Shown here piece after piece: positions 53,094-61,806 of a stretch of 64,000 nucleotides of DNA. Position 1 is the first letter of the stretch. The number at the start of each line of letters is the position of its first letter. The notes beneath the pieces are model-generated. The model was not told the origin of the DNA and did not search any database. It was given only the letters and a program-made list of their open reading frames with translations. A program made the position numbers and the translations under genes. The stretch is from Nakamurella antarctica (lineage in GTDB: Bacteria; Actinomycetota; Actinomycetes; Mycobacteriales; Nakamurellaceae). Location of the stretch: NCBI RefSeq assembly GCF_003860405.1, contig NZ_CP034170.1, positions 2,666,001 through 2,730,000 on the forward strand. Direction: 5' to 3'.

Positions 53094-56027
53094 ATGAACC
53101 CGCTCGCCGCCGCAGGCCTGCCCCGCCCGGATATGAGCGTTGCCGAGGCCAGCACGCTGGCCCAGGAACTCTTCGGCCGCACCGGCCACATCACCGAGCT
53201 GGGTAGCCAACAGGACCGCAATTTCCGCATCCAGGCTGCTGAGGGGCCCAGCTTCCTGCTCAAGGTGGCTAACCCAGAATTCACCAATGACGAACTACTG
53301 GCGCAAAACGAAGCCCTCAGGTTCTTGACCGCAGCTGGAATCACTGTGCCACAGGTGGTTCTCGGCCTCTCTGGGGAGAGTGTCTACCGGTACAAGGACT
53401 CCGGTGTGCGCCTGCTGACCTTCCTCGACGGCAGCCCGTTGACGAGCGCCGGTTACCTATCTCCTGCCTCCGCTACCGCGCTCGGCAAGTTGGCGGGTCG
53501 AACTGCAGCGGCGTTGTCAGGACTGAAGTCGGCGGGGCTGACACCCTCCGGTCTTGGCCGGGATCAGCAGTGGGATCTTCGCAACGGTGTCGCAGTGGTC
53601 GAGCGGTTGCAGCACCATATTCAGGGCCAGGCTCGACGCCAGCAGGTACTTCAGGCCACCGCTCACGTCGCGGCCGCCCTCGAAAATCTCGCCGGCGAGC
53701 TCCGTGTGCAGACCATCCACGGCGACATCACCGACGACAATGTGGTTGCCGAGCCGAATCGGGCAGGCCAGGCAATCGCCTGCGGCGTCATCGATTTCGG
53801 CGACCTGGGCTACGGCTGGCTGGTCGCCGAACTCGCCGTCACGCTCTCTTGTCTGTTGCACCATAATCCCGGCGAGGTAGGTGCTTTGATAGCTGCGGCG
53901 CGGGCGTTTGATGAGCAGATCCGCCTTACCGACACCGAGATAGCCGCGCTGTGGCCGTTGGTATTGCTTCGCGGAGCGGTGCTGGAGGTCAGCGGCGAAC
54001 AGCAGGTCGCTATCGACCCAACTAACGCTTACGCCGCTTCAGGACGCGACAAAGAATGGATGATCTTCGAACAGGCGCTCGCGCTGCCTTTCGACCTGAT
54101 GCGGGAGCTGTTTCGATCGGCCCTCGGGCGCCCGGCGGAGTGTGCGCCTGCTCCCGACGGACCTGTAGGTGCGCGGCTCCTTCCTGCCATAAAACACGCT
54201 GTCCCGCTGGACTTCTCGTCAACGAGTCCAGACCTGCACGGTGGGCGGTGGCGCCGTTCGGATAGCGAAGCCGCGCTGGTGCGGGACCGCATTGCCACAG
54301 CGACACCCGCATCTGCGCTCCTGGCTCCTTACGGTCAGTTCCGGATGACGCGGACCGAGGTGGACACCAGCGCCGAGCAGGCCACCTGCGCGCTGGGCAC
54401 GGAGCTCTTCGTCCCCGCGGGAAGTGCTGTCCACGCACCTGTGGGCGGCACTTTCACCCCCACCCCTGACGGCGCAGTTCTTGTGTGTGCGGGTTTTTCG
54501 CTCATTCTGCAAGGACTTGAATGCCAGCTCGAGGCGGGAACAACCGTTGCTGCTGGCGAGCTCCTCGGCACGGTGCGGTCGGACCGCACCGTTGAATACG
54601 GCCGCCTCTGGGTACAGCTGTCCACGGTCGCCGACCTAGCGCCGCCACAGTTTGCTACTCCCGATCACGCCGCTGGCTGGCTCCGCCTCTGCCCCGATCC
54701 GTCTCAGATCTTGGGGTTTAGAGCTGCTGCCACCTCCGCGACCGGAGACGATATGTTGCGCCGCAGGCAGTTTCACTTCGCGCAGGTGCAGGAGATCTAC
54801 TACCAACAGCCACCGCAGATTGAGCGCGGCTGGCAACATCATCTCATTGACATTCGGGGCCGCAGCTATCTGGACATGATGAACAACGTGACCATCCTTG
54901 GTCATGGCCATCCCGAAATCGCTGCTGCTGCAGCGGATCAGTGGCAGTTGCTCAACACCAATTCACGGTTCCATTACGAGGTGCTCGGCGAACTCTGCTC
55001 GCAGCTGTCCGACCTCGCGCCGGCGGGGTTGGACGAGGTCCTGCTCGTTAACAGCGGGACCGAAGCGGTTGACCTCGCGCTGCGGATGGCGGGGGCCGCA
55101 ACCGGCCGGAGCGCAGTGGTGACCGTCAAAGAGGCCTATCACGGTTGGTCCATGGGCTCTGATGCTGTGTCAACATCGTTGGCGGACAATCCTTCCGCCT
55201 TGGAAACCCGCCCGGAGTGGGTGCACCTGGCCGCGGCGCCCAACACCTATCGCGGTATCTACCGCGGCCCCGACTCCGGCCCGCGTTACGTCGCCGATAT
55301 CGCCCGGCAGCTCAGCGAGCTGGACTCGCGCGGTATCGCGGTTGCCGCTTTCATCAGCGAATCGTTTTACGGCAATGCCGGCGGTGTGCCTTTGCCACGC
55401 GAGTATCTCGCCGGGGTGTACGAATTAATCCGCGCCCGGGGTGGCGTCTGCATCGCCGACGAGGTCCAGGTCGGGTTCGGCAGGCTTGGTGAATACTTCT
55501 GGGGTTTCGAGGAGCAACGGGTGGTGCCAGACATCATCACCGTCGCTAAATCGATGGGCAACGGCCACCCATTGGGCGCGGTGATCACCACTCGGGAGAT
55601 CGCCGACGCCTTCCGCGGCGAAGGGAGCTTCTTCTCCTCCGCTGGCGGGAGCGGCCTGAGCTGCCGGATCGGACTCACCGTCCTGCAAGTATTGGAGCGA
55701 GAAAACCTGCAGCGCAACGCAACGGAGGTGGGCGCGCATCTGAAGGCGGAGTTACTGCATCTGATGGAAACGCATCACATAATCGGCGCCGTCCACGGAA
55801 TGGGACTGTATTTGGGCGTGGAGTTGGTGCGAGATCGCGACACCCTGGAAGCTGCTCGAGAAGAAACCTTCGCGATCTGCGAGCGACTACGGGAGCGCGG
55901 GGTGATCGTGCAACCGACGGCGGACCGACAGAATGTGCTGAAAATCAAGCCGCCGCTGTGCCTGTCCATGAGCAGCGCTACGTTTTTTGTCCAGCAACTC
56001 GACGAGGTCTTGACGCGGGGCTGGTGA
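53094..56027 (+). CDS. Kinase / M23-like / class III aminotransferase fusion (possible hydroxylysine or phosphoethanolamine catabolism)
   Basis: A 977-residue three-part protein. Residues about 30-330 are an aminoglycoside-phosphotransferase-type kinase, with the catalytic loop IHGDITDDN at about 208-216 and IDFGD near 232. A middle segment (about 400-510) resembles a peptidase-M23 beta domain (FVPAGSAVHAPVGG, AGTTVAAGELLGTV) without its zinc ligands. Residues about 545-977 are a class III PLP aminotransferase: VLLVNSGTEAVDLALRMAGA, VCIADEVQVGFGRLG and the PLP lysine Lys819 in TVAKSMGNGHPLG. The pairing of an HYKK-like kinase with an AGXT2L-like enzyme, known from animals, suggests phosphorylation of a hydroxyamine followed by phospho-lyase cleavage; the substrate is inferred. 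ATG 53094 is preferred to ATG 53022, which lies inside an inverted repeat. Confidence 0.85.
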   Translation: MNPLAAAGLPRPDMSVAEASTLAQELFGRTGHITELGSQQDRNFRIQAAEGPSFLLKVANPEFTNDELLAQNEALRFLTAAGITVPQVVLGLSGESVYRYKDSGVRLLTFLDGSPLTSAGYLSPASATALGKLAGRTAAALSGLKSAGLTPSGLGRDQQWDLRNGVAVVERLQHHIQGQARRQQVLQATAHVAAALENLAGELRVQTIHGDITDDNVVAEPNRAGQAIACGVIDFGDLGYGWLVAELAVTLSCLLHHNPGEVGALIAAARAFDEQIRLTDTEIAALWPLVLLRGAVLEVSGEQQVAIDPTNAYAASGRDKEWMIFEQALALPFDLMRELFRSALGRPAECAPAPDGPVGARLLPAIKHAVPLDFSSTSPDLHGGRWRRSDSEAALVRDRIATATPASALLAPYGQFRMTRTEVDTSAEQATCALGTELFVPAGSAVHAPVGGTFTPTPDGAVLVCAGFSLILQGLECQLEAGTTVAAGELLGTVRSDRTVEYGRLWVQLSTVADLAPPQFATPDHAAGWLRLCPDPSQILGFRAAATSATGDDMLRRRQFHFAQVQEIYYQQPPQIERGWQHHLIDIRGRSYLDMMNNVTILGHGHPEIAAAAADQWQLLNTNSRFHYEVLGELCSQLSDLAPAGLDEVLLVNSGTEAVDLALRMAGAATGRSAVVTVKEAYHGWSMGSDAVSTSLADNPSALETRPEWVHLAAAPNTYRGIYRGPDSGPRYVADIARQLSELDSRGIAVAAFISESFYGNAGGVPLPREYLAGVYELIRARGGVCIADEVQVGFGRLGEYFWGFEEQRVVPDIITVAKSMGNGHPLGAVITTREIADAFRGEGSFFSSAGGSGLSCRIGLTVLQVLERENLQRNATEVGAHLKAELLHLMETHHIIGAVHGMGLYLGVELVRDRDTLEAAREETFAICERLRERGVIVQPTADRQNVLKIKPPLCLSMSSATFFVQQLDEVLTRGW

Positions 56028-56104
56028 AGCGGCGCAGATTCTAGCAAGGACTGGACTGTGGAGGGGCACGACCCCGCTCTCGCTCCATTCCGTTTCCGAA
56101 AGAC

Positions 56105-56749
56105 CTAGAAGGTAACGATAATTCCTAACCTGTCCGCCGAAATCTCCAATTCCGACAGATCTTGGATAGTGGTCCCGAGCAAATCGTCGTGGGTGGTTCG
56201 CAGTCCCAGTACCTGGCAACCGGCGGCTAGCCCGCTGCTGATGCCAGCGGGTGCGTCCTCCACGACAAGGCAGCGGGCGGGGTGAAACCCGAGCCGCTCG
56301 GCCCCCAGCAGGTAAGGGGCGGGGTCAGGCTTGCCGACCGTGACGTCGTCCGCGGTGATCATTGTGCGCGGAACTGGGAGTCCCGCCGCGAGCAGCCGGG
56401 CGGTGGCGAGGCGACGAGTCCCACTGGTGACGATCGCCCACCGATTCGCCGGGAGTTGTTCGAGAACGCTGAGAGTGCCTGGTAGAACGATAATGTCGTC
56501 GGTATCGCCTGCTTCGAGTTCAACGAGCCACTCGGCGGTCTCATCGACTTCGGTGGCGCTCGCGTCGATCATCAGCCTGGTCAATGTTTGTTTCGCTGGC
56601 ACCCCGTGGAAACTGCCGTTAATATCCCGATCGAAGTCGAGTCCGATCCGCTCCGCTAATAGCCGCCAGCTGCGCTCCACACTCGGTGTGGAATCGATAA
56701 GGGTGCCGTCGAGATCGAACAGCACTGCGTCAACTACCCATTGCGTCAT
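56105..56749 (-). CDS. HAD-IA family sugar phosphatase
   Basis: A 214-residue hydrolase. Motif I is AVLFDLDGTLIDSTPSVERS (nucleophile in DLDGT) at about 8-27, motif II is WAIVTSGTRRLATARL, motif III is GKPDPAPYLLGAERLG, and motif IV is CLVVEDAPAGISSGLAAG. It belongs with small-molecule phosphatases such as glycerol-3-phosphate or deoxyglucose-6-phosphate phosphatases. ATG 56749 is the family start; the frame is open further. It is convergent with the kinase fusion. Confidence 0.9.
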   Translation of the reverse strand: MTQWVVDAVLFDLDGTLIDSTPSVERSWRLLAERIGLDFDRDINGSFHGVPAKQTLTRLMIDASATEVDETAEWLVELEAGDTDDIIVLPGTLSVLEQLPANRWAIVTSGTRRLATARLLAAGLPVPRTMITADDVTVGKPDPAPYLLGAERLGFHPARCLVVEDAPAGISSGLAAGCQVLGLRTTHDDLLGTTIQDLSELEISADRLGIIVTF

Positions 56750-56785
56750 GGGATGAGTGTCGCCGATCCGGTGCAGGGGACGCGA

Positions 56786-57259
56786 ATGCGGAGTTTCACA
56801 TCGCCGCCAGCGCTGGGCGTGGCGCAGGCAGAAATGCAGGTGTTGCGACGGCAGGCGATAGAGCCGACCACGTTGCTCCCCTACCATCGGGTTGGCCCGC
56901 GGGACTGGTGGGTGTCGGATGTCGATTCGCCGCGCTACAACACGCGCCAGGTCTGCGATAGGGACGCCTGCCCTTTTGACACCAACGTTTCCGAACAACT
57001 GGGCGCGATCATGCCCGAATACGAGTACGCCGTGGTGATCGACTACAACACCGCGGCGCGCATCCCCGGGGCTGGCAGCACCTTTTTCTTGCATGTCTCC
57101 GCCGGCGTGCCCACGCAGGGGTGCGTCGCACTCTCTCGCGACGACATCTTGGCGCTGATGCGCTGGTTGGATCCAACGCGGATGCCCGTGATGGCCATCG
57201 GCGCCAACGAGGTAAATGCACTGTTCATCACCACCAAAGCGCTTGCCTTAGGTCGCTGA
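56786..57259 (+). CDS. L,D-transpeptidase-family protein, N-terminally short
   Basis: A 157-residue protein with the back half of a YkuD-type catalytic domain: LPYHRVGPRDWWVSDVDSPR, YEYAVVIDYNTAARIPGAGS, then FFLHVSAGVPTQGCVALSRD with the catalytic cysteine in GCVALS and the His in FLHVS. The usual front of the domain (a TPxGxF-type block) and any signal peptide are absent, and none is found in nearby frames. ATG 56786 has AGGGGA upstream; a frame start at 56741 also exists. It could be a truncated remnant, or an unusual cytoplasmic variant. It is divergent from the HAD gene with very little space. Confidence 0.6.
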   Translation: MRSFTSPPALGVAQAEMQVLRRQAIEPTTLLPYHRVGPRDWWVSDVDSPRYNTRQVCDRDACPFDTNVSEQLGAIMPEYEYAVVIDYNTAARIPGAGSTFFLHVSAGVPTQGCVALSRDDILALMRWLDPTRMPVMAIGANEVNALFITTKALALGR

Positions 57260-57358
57260 ACTGGGCCAACATGCGGCTCCGGCCTCCTTCCCAGGACGCT
57301 GCTCTACTCTCGGAGGTCGGGCAGTGTCTACACGGCCCACCAACGGTGAGGACCGATT

Positions 57359-57970
57359 ATGACGAATTGCGAAGCCCTACACGAACTCGACCCCTCCCTG
57401 GCAACTGGCCCCTGCCAGGCGTGCGCCATTCCCACGAAGGCTGCCGTCCTGACCAGGCGCGCCGCCATTGGGGCGGGGGTCATTGCCGGCGCTGGCGTAC
57501 TGGCGGCGTGCGCCTCCGCGTCCGATACGCCCATGTCCAGCACTGCCACGTTTATGTCCAGCACCGCCGCTTCCAGCGCTGCTTCTTCCAGCGCTCCCGC
57601 CTCCAGCACTGCCGCCTCCAGCGCTGCTTCTTCCAGCGCTCCCGCCTCCAGCGGGACATCAGCAGCGGCCAGCGGCGCTCCAGTTGATGCATTGACCGGA
57701 GTTTCCGCTATTCCTGATGGCGGGTCACTGGTAGTAAAAGTCGGCGGCGAACCGATTGCCCTGGCTCGCAAGGGCAATGACGTACTTGCCTTCACCGCCG
57801 TCTGTCCTCATCAACAGTGCACAGTCGGCAGCGCTGGCGCCACGCTGCAGTGCCCCTGCCACGGGTCTGAGTTCGACGCCTTCACCGGAGCAGTTCTGCA
57901 GGGGCCCGCAAAAGTGCCGTTGGCAGCTATCCCGGTCAAGGTCCAAGGCGACCAGGTCGTTCGCGCCTAG
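57359..57970 (+). CDS. Rieske 2Fe-2S lipoprotein
   Basis: A 203-residue exported electron-transfer-type protein. The signal carries a twin arginine (LTRRAAIGAGVIAGAGVLAA) with lipobox LAAC at Cys51; a Ser/Ala linker spans about 57-105, and the C-terminal Rieske domain has ligands Cys149 and His151 (CPHQQC) and Cys165 and His168 (CPCHGS), with the disulfide pair Cys154/Cys167. A Tat signal suits a folded cofactor protein. Stand-alone Rieske lipoproteins of this type are common in actinobacteria; the partner is unknown. ATG 57359 follows GAGGA. Confidence 0.88.
   Translation: MTNCEALHELDPSLATGPCQACAIPTKAAVLTRRAAIGAGVIAGAGVLAACASASDTPMSSTATFMSSTAASSAASSSAPASSTAASSAASSSAPASSGTSAAASGAPVDALTGVSAIPDGGSLVVKVGGEPIALARKGNDVLAFTAVCPHQQCTVGSAGATLQCPCHGSEFDAFTGAVLQGPAKVPLAAIPVKVQGDQVVRA
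57550..57656 (+). repeat. Ser/Ala linker repeat in the Rieske gene
   Basis: About 45-bp blocks built from CCAGCGCTGCTTCTTCCAGC and CGCTCCCGCCTCCAGC occur twice in tandem, encoding alternating Ala and Ser runs. The coding repeat resembles, but is not identical to, that in the membrane protein at 11222-12013. Confidence 0.8.
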
Positions 57971-58007
57971 CTGGCCCGCCCGGGTGTCAAGCCACAAGGA
58001 TCGGTCT

Positions 58008-58646
58008 TCAGCGATCCCGGCGGATCAGGCCGCGCGCTTCGGCGGCGGCCACGGCTGCGGTCCGCGAATCTACGCCGAGTTTGGTGAAAATATGCACGAG
58101 ATGCGACTTGACGGTGGCCTGAGACAAGAACAGGTGCTGTGAGATCTGTTTATTGGAAAGGCCTTCGGCCACCAAAGCAAGCACCTCGGCTTCGCGGCTA
58201 GACAGCGACTGGCTGGGTAGGCGCATGCGCTGCATCAGCCGCAGCGCGATGGCCGGGGCTAGCGCTGACTGCCCACCCGCCGCCGCGCGCACCGCCGCGG
58301 TTAGTTCCTCCGGCGGCGCATCCTTGAGCAGATAGCCGCTGGCGCCCGCCTCAATGCCTGCGAGGATGTCGGCTTCGCTGTCGTAGGTGGTGAGGATCAG
58401 CACGCGCGGCCCCGAAGAGAGGGCGGTGATGATTTTGGTCGCCTCGGCCCCACCCATTCCAGAGCCAAACTGCAGATCCATGAGCACCACATCGATGTCG
58501 CCCGCAGCAGACCTGGTAACGGCATCTTCCGCGGTGGCGACGTCGGCGATCACTACCAGGTCGCACTCCGATTCCAAGACCGCGCGCAGGCCGGCGCGTA
58601 CCACTGGGTGGTCGTCGGCCAGCAGGAGCCTGATGGGGTTGGTCAT
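58008..58646 (-). CDS. NarL/LuxR-family response regulator
   Basis: A 212-residue response regulator. The receiver has ADDHPVVRAGLRAVLE, phosphoacceptor Asp57 in VVLMDLQFGSGMGG and the lysine YLLKDA; the C-terminal LuxR HTH is SSREAEVLALVAEGLSNKQI followed by HLFLSQATVKSHLVHIFTKL. The ATG at 58646 overlaps the upstream kinase stop by four bases. It forms a pair with the kinase and probably controls the divergent ABC exporter. Confidence 0.95.
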   Translation of the reverse strand: MTNPIRLLLADDHPVVRAGLRAVLESECDLVVIADVATAEDAVTRSAAGDIDVVLMDLQFGSGMGGAEATKIITALSSGPRVLILTTYDSEADILAGIEAGASGYLLKDAPPEELTAAVRAAAGGQSALAPAIALRLMQRMRLPSQSLSSREAEVLALVAEGLSNKQISQHLFLSQATVKSHLVHIFTKLGVDSRTAAVAAAEARGLIRRDR

Positions 58647-59860
58647 CGGTCTTGTTTCGACGGCGTGCGAGCCAAGTCGATAGTCACGGCGATTGCAGTG
58701 CCTTGGCCCGGCTCGGATTCGATCGTCATCACGCCGCCCAGTTCGGTGGCGCGCGATCGCATCGACGTCAGACCGAACCCGCCATTCGGTCCGGGAAGTG
58801 TTGCGGGATCGACCACGTCGAAACCCATTCCATCATCGACGATGTCAAGGCTCACCACGGTGTCCATGACGGTGAGGGTGATGGCGGCGCGAGTGGCGCA
58901 TGCGTGCTGGGTGGTGTTCCCCAGTGCTGTCTGGGCGATCCGCAGGAGCGCCACTTCGACCGGAGTGGGCAACGCAATCATCGCCCCTTCGAGACGAAAC
59001 ACCACGGGGAAGCCCATGTGCTGCGAGGTTGTCTCGCAGAGTCGCTGCAGCGCCGCCACCAACGATGACTGTTGCAAGGCCGGCGGCGCCAGCGCAGCCA
59101 CAAAGCGCCGCGCCTCAATGAGGTTGTCCTGGGCCGCGGCTCTAGCCTGCTCGATCAGTTCAGCAGCCCGAGCCGATTCCGGTGGCAAGGTGCGACCCGC
59201 CGCACGGAGCAGTAATTGGATGCTCGAGAGCCCCTGCGCCAAAGTGTCGTGGATCTCTCGCGCCAACCGCTCTCGCTCGCCCAACATTCCGGATTCTCGT
59301 TCTGCCGCAGCGAGTTCCGCGCGGGTGTGGTGGAGCTGCTCGATCAGTTGCCGGCGTTGTTCACTTTCTGCGTGCAGCGCTTGGTAGCCCCACACCGTGA
59401 CAACCGCAACACCGGCGCCCAGGATCGGCCCTATGGCCATCGCGGCGGTGAAACGTGTTTGATGCCAAGCGAAACCGCCAATTGCAGCGATCGCTGTCGC
59501 TGCCAGCACAGCCAGGCCAGCTCGGCGAGGCAGAAGGTGCAGGGTGAGAAAGAACCACGGGAACGCCAGATAGATTGCATCGGGCGTGAGAAACAGCAGT
59601 CCGAGCCAGCTGATTAACAGCGCCCCAAGCCACATCGCCGCCGCGGATGACGAACTCTTAATCGCCGGCAGCTTTGCCTGGGTCGCGTAGATGATTCCGA
59701 CCGCCATGGTCGTCAGCAGGATACCCACCACGGGGGAACCTTTGTCAGCCACAGCTCGTAGCGCGATCAGCAGTAACAGTGCCGCGACCAGCAAGTGCAT
59801 GCACCACCGCAATAGTGCGGGTACCGCAACGGGGCTTGAGAGAGCACGGATTTCAGGCAT
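58643..59860 (-). CDS. NarL-type sensor histidine kinase
   Basis: A 405-residue kinase of the HisKA_3 type. Five or six helices fill residues 15-165 with almost no outer loops, so it senses the membrane or an in-membrane ligand. A coiled coil (about 163-195) leads to His204 in RLAREIHDTLAQGLSSIQLL, then an ATPase domain (VEVALLRIAQTALGNTTQHA, DDGMGFDVV, NGGFGLTSMRSRATELGG). The N-box reads TALGNTTQHA, with N and H as expected. ATG 59860. It is divergent from the ABC exporter operon, a typical arrangement for regulators of that exporter. Confidence 0.93.
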   Translation of the reverse strand: MPEIRALSSPVAVPALLRWCMHLLVAALLLLIALRAVADKGSPVVGILLTTMAVGIIYATQAKLPAIKSSSSAAAMWLGALLISWLGLLFLTPDAIYLAFPWFFLTLHLLPRRAGLAVLAATAIAAIGGFAWHQTRFTAAMAIGPILGAGVAVVTVWGYQALHAESEQRRQLIEQLHHTRAELAAAERESGMLGERERLAREIHDTLAQGLSSIQLLLRAAGRTLPPESARAAELIEQARAAAQDNLIEARRFVAALAPPALQQSSLVAALQRLCETTSQHMGFPVVFRLEGAMIALPTPVEVALLRIAQTALGNTTQHACATRAAITLTVMDTVVSLDIVDDGMGFDVVDPATLPGPNGGFGLTSMRSRATELGGVMTIESEPGQGTAIAVTIDLARTPSKQDR

Positions 59861-60070
59861 ATTGCCTCCAGCCTAAGCGCCGCTGCCTCCGGCGCATCCA
59901 TCAAAAGGTTGATCTCGGCATCCGACTTCCGGCTCCGTGTAACCGGTCTTTCCGTCGATGCCCCACCTCGCACCATCGACGATTGTTGGTCGTGGTGCCG
60001 CAGTGCGCGGCATCTGACGCGCCTTCGCTTGTAGAACCCGAAGGCGCGCCCGTCATGGAAGGAAACCGGC

Positions 60071-61129
60071 GTGTTCGTCGCCATTCGAGATCTTCGCTTC
60101 GCCAAGGGGCGATTCGCACTCATGGGCGCGGTCGTCACGCTCATCACGTTGCTGGTGGTGCTGTTGTCCGGGCTCACCGCCGGGTTGGGGCGTGGCAATA
60201 CCTCCGCCATCACCGACATCAGCGCCGACCACTTGGTTTTCGCCGCACCCGCGAGCGGCGCAAGCCTGTCGTTCAGTGATTCGATTCTCAGCCCACAGGT
60301 GCAAGGGGAGTGGGCGAAGGTACCCGGTGTGGACCGTGCCGAACCGATCAGCATTGCCATGAGCCGGGCGAGCGCTGGTGACCGCAGCGCGGGTGTCGCC
60401 GTCTTCGCGGTGAACCCCGGCTCGGCGCTGGCGCCTGACGTTCGCGCCGGCAGTGTCGTACTTAGCACCAAAGCCGCTGTGGCGCTTGGCGTCTCAGGCG
60501 GTGATCAGGTCGACCTAGCAGGTAAGTCCGTCATGGTCGCGTCGGTGGCCGGGTCCGATGAGTTCTCTCATGCACCGCTTCTCTGGGCGTCAATGGCCGA
60601 CCGGCCGGCGACGGGCCAGGCGGCGGGGGTGGCAAGTGTCATCGCGCTGCAAACGAGCGATGCCGATTTGGCCGCCGCCGACCAACAGCTCGGCACCACC
60701 ACCGTCACACCGGATAATTCGCTGGCGGCGATCGGCTCCTACACCTCCGAAAATGGCTCGCTGCAACTGATGCGGATGTTGCTCTTCGCGATCTCCGCGT
60801 TGGTGATCGGCGCGTTCTTCACCGTGTGGACGGTGCAGCGCAGCGGCGAGATCGCGATCCTCAAGGCCGTCGGCGCCTCCACCGGATATTTGCTCAAAGA
60901 CGCCCTCGGCCAGGCACTGGTCCTGCTGTTGATCGGCACCACCACCGGCACCGCGCTCGCCGCCGGAATCGGCGCGCTCGCTGGTTCAACTGTGCCATTT
61001 GTTCTCAGCCTGGGCACGCTCCTGTTCCCCGCTGCGGTGATGATCGCGCTCGGCCTCGCCGGGGCCGCCATCTCGCTGCGCCGCGTCACCACCATCGACC
61101 CCCTCACCGCGTTAGGAAGTGCCCGATGA
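60071..61129 (+). CDS. FtsX/MacB-type ABC transporter permease
   Basis: A 352-residue permease: one N-terminal helix (FALMGAVVTLITLLVVLLSG), a large extracytoplasmic domain (about 45-225), and three C-terminal helices (MLLFAISALVIGAFFTVWTV, ALVLLLIGTTTGTALAAGIG, LFPAAVMIALGLAGAAISL). RSGEIAILKAVGASTGYLLK is the FtsX-like coupling loop. GTG 60071 follows GGAAGGAAA. It is coupled to the ATPase gene by an ATGA overlap. Such systems often export antimicrobial peptides or lipids; the substrate is unknown. Confidence 0.92.
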   Translation: MFVAIRDLRFAKGRFALMGAVVTLITLLVVLLSGLTAGLGRGNTSAITDISADHLVFAAPASGASLSFSDSILSPQVQGEWAKVPGVDRAEPISIAMSRASAGDRSAGVAVFAVNPGSALAPDVRAGSVVLSTKAAVALGVSGGDQVDLAGKSVMVASVAGSDEFSHAPLLWASMADRPATGQAAGVASVIALQTSDADLAAADQQLGTTTVTPDNSLAAIGSYTSENGSLQLMRMLLFAISALVIGAFFTVWTVQRSGEIAILKAVGASTGYLLKDALGQALVLLLIGTTTGTALAAGIGALAGSTVPFVLSLGTLLFPAAVMIALGLAGAAISLRRVTTIDPLTALGSAR

Positions 61130-61806
61130 CCCTGCAACTGGAAGACATCACCCTCACCTTTCCCGACGGCGATCGTCGCCTCACCGCGCTCGACAACGTC
61201 AGCTTGACGGCCGACCCTGGCACCCTCACCGCCATTGTCGGGCCGTCCGGTTCCGGCAAGTCGAGCCTGCTCGCGGTCGCCGCGACGCTGATGACTCCCG
61301 ACTCCGGACGCGTCATACTGGACGGCGAGGACCTCGCCTCCCTGAGCCGCAAAGATACCGCTCGGGTGCGACGGGAGAAGATCGGCATCGTGTTTCAAAG
61401 CAGCAATCTGCTGGCCTCGCTCACCGCCCTCGAACAGTTGGTGGTGATCGCCCACCTGGCTGGGAAGCCACTGGGTCCGGCGCGCAAGCGGGCCCTGGAC
61501 TTGCTGGATGCCGTCGGCTTGGTCGAGCACTCTCACCGCCGCCCGAATCAGCTGTCCGGCGGCCAGCGGCAGCGGGTGACCATCGCGCGCGGACTGATGA
61601 ACGATCCTTCGGTGCTCCTGGTCGACGAGCCCACGAGCGCGTTGGACAGCGAGCGCGGCCAGGCGATCCTGGACTTGCTCCGCAGTCTCACCACCGAGCG
61701 GGCACTCACCACCGTCATGGTGACGCACAATCGCGACCTCTTGGCCGATGCCGACCGCGTCACAGAGATCGTGGATGGCAAGACCACCCAGCTCGCGAAC
61801 TGGTGA
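61126..61806 (+). CDS. ABC transporter ATP-binding protein (MacB/LolD type)
   Basis: A 226-residue ATPase: Walker A GPSGSGKSSLL at about residues 39-49, Q-loop IVFQSSNLL, signature LSGGQRQRVTIARGL and Walker B VLLVDEPTSALDSERGQ. It energises the permease just upstream. ATG 61126 overlaps the permease stop. Transcription likely ends in the inverted-repeat element that follows. Confidence 0.95.
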   Translation: MTLQLEDITLTFPDGDRRLTALDNVSLTADPGTLTAIVGPSGSGKSSLLAVAATLMTPDSGRVILDGEDLASLSRKDTARVRREKIGIVFQSSNLLASLTALEQLVVIAHLAGKPLGPARKRALDLLDAVGLVEHSHRRPNQLSGGQRQRVTIARGLMNDPSVLLVDEPTSALDSERGQAILDLLRSLTTERALTTVMVTHNRDLLADADRVTEIVDGKTTQLANW

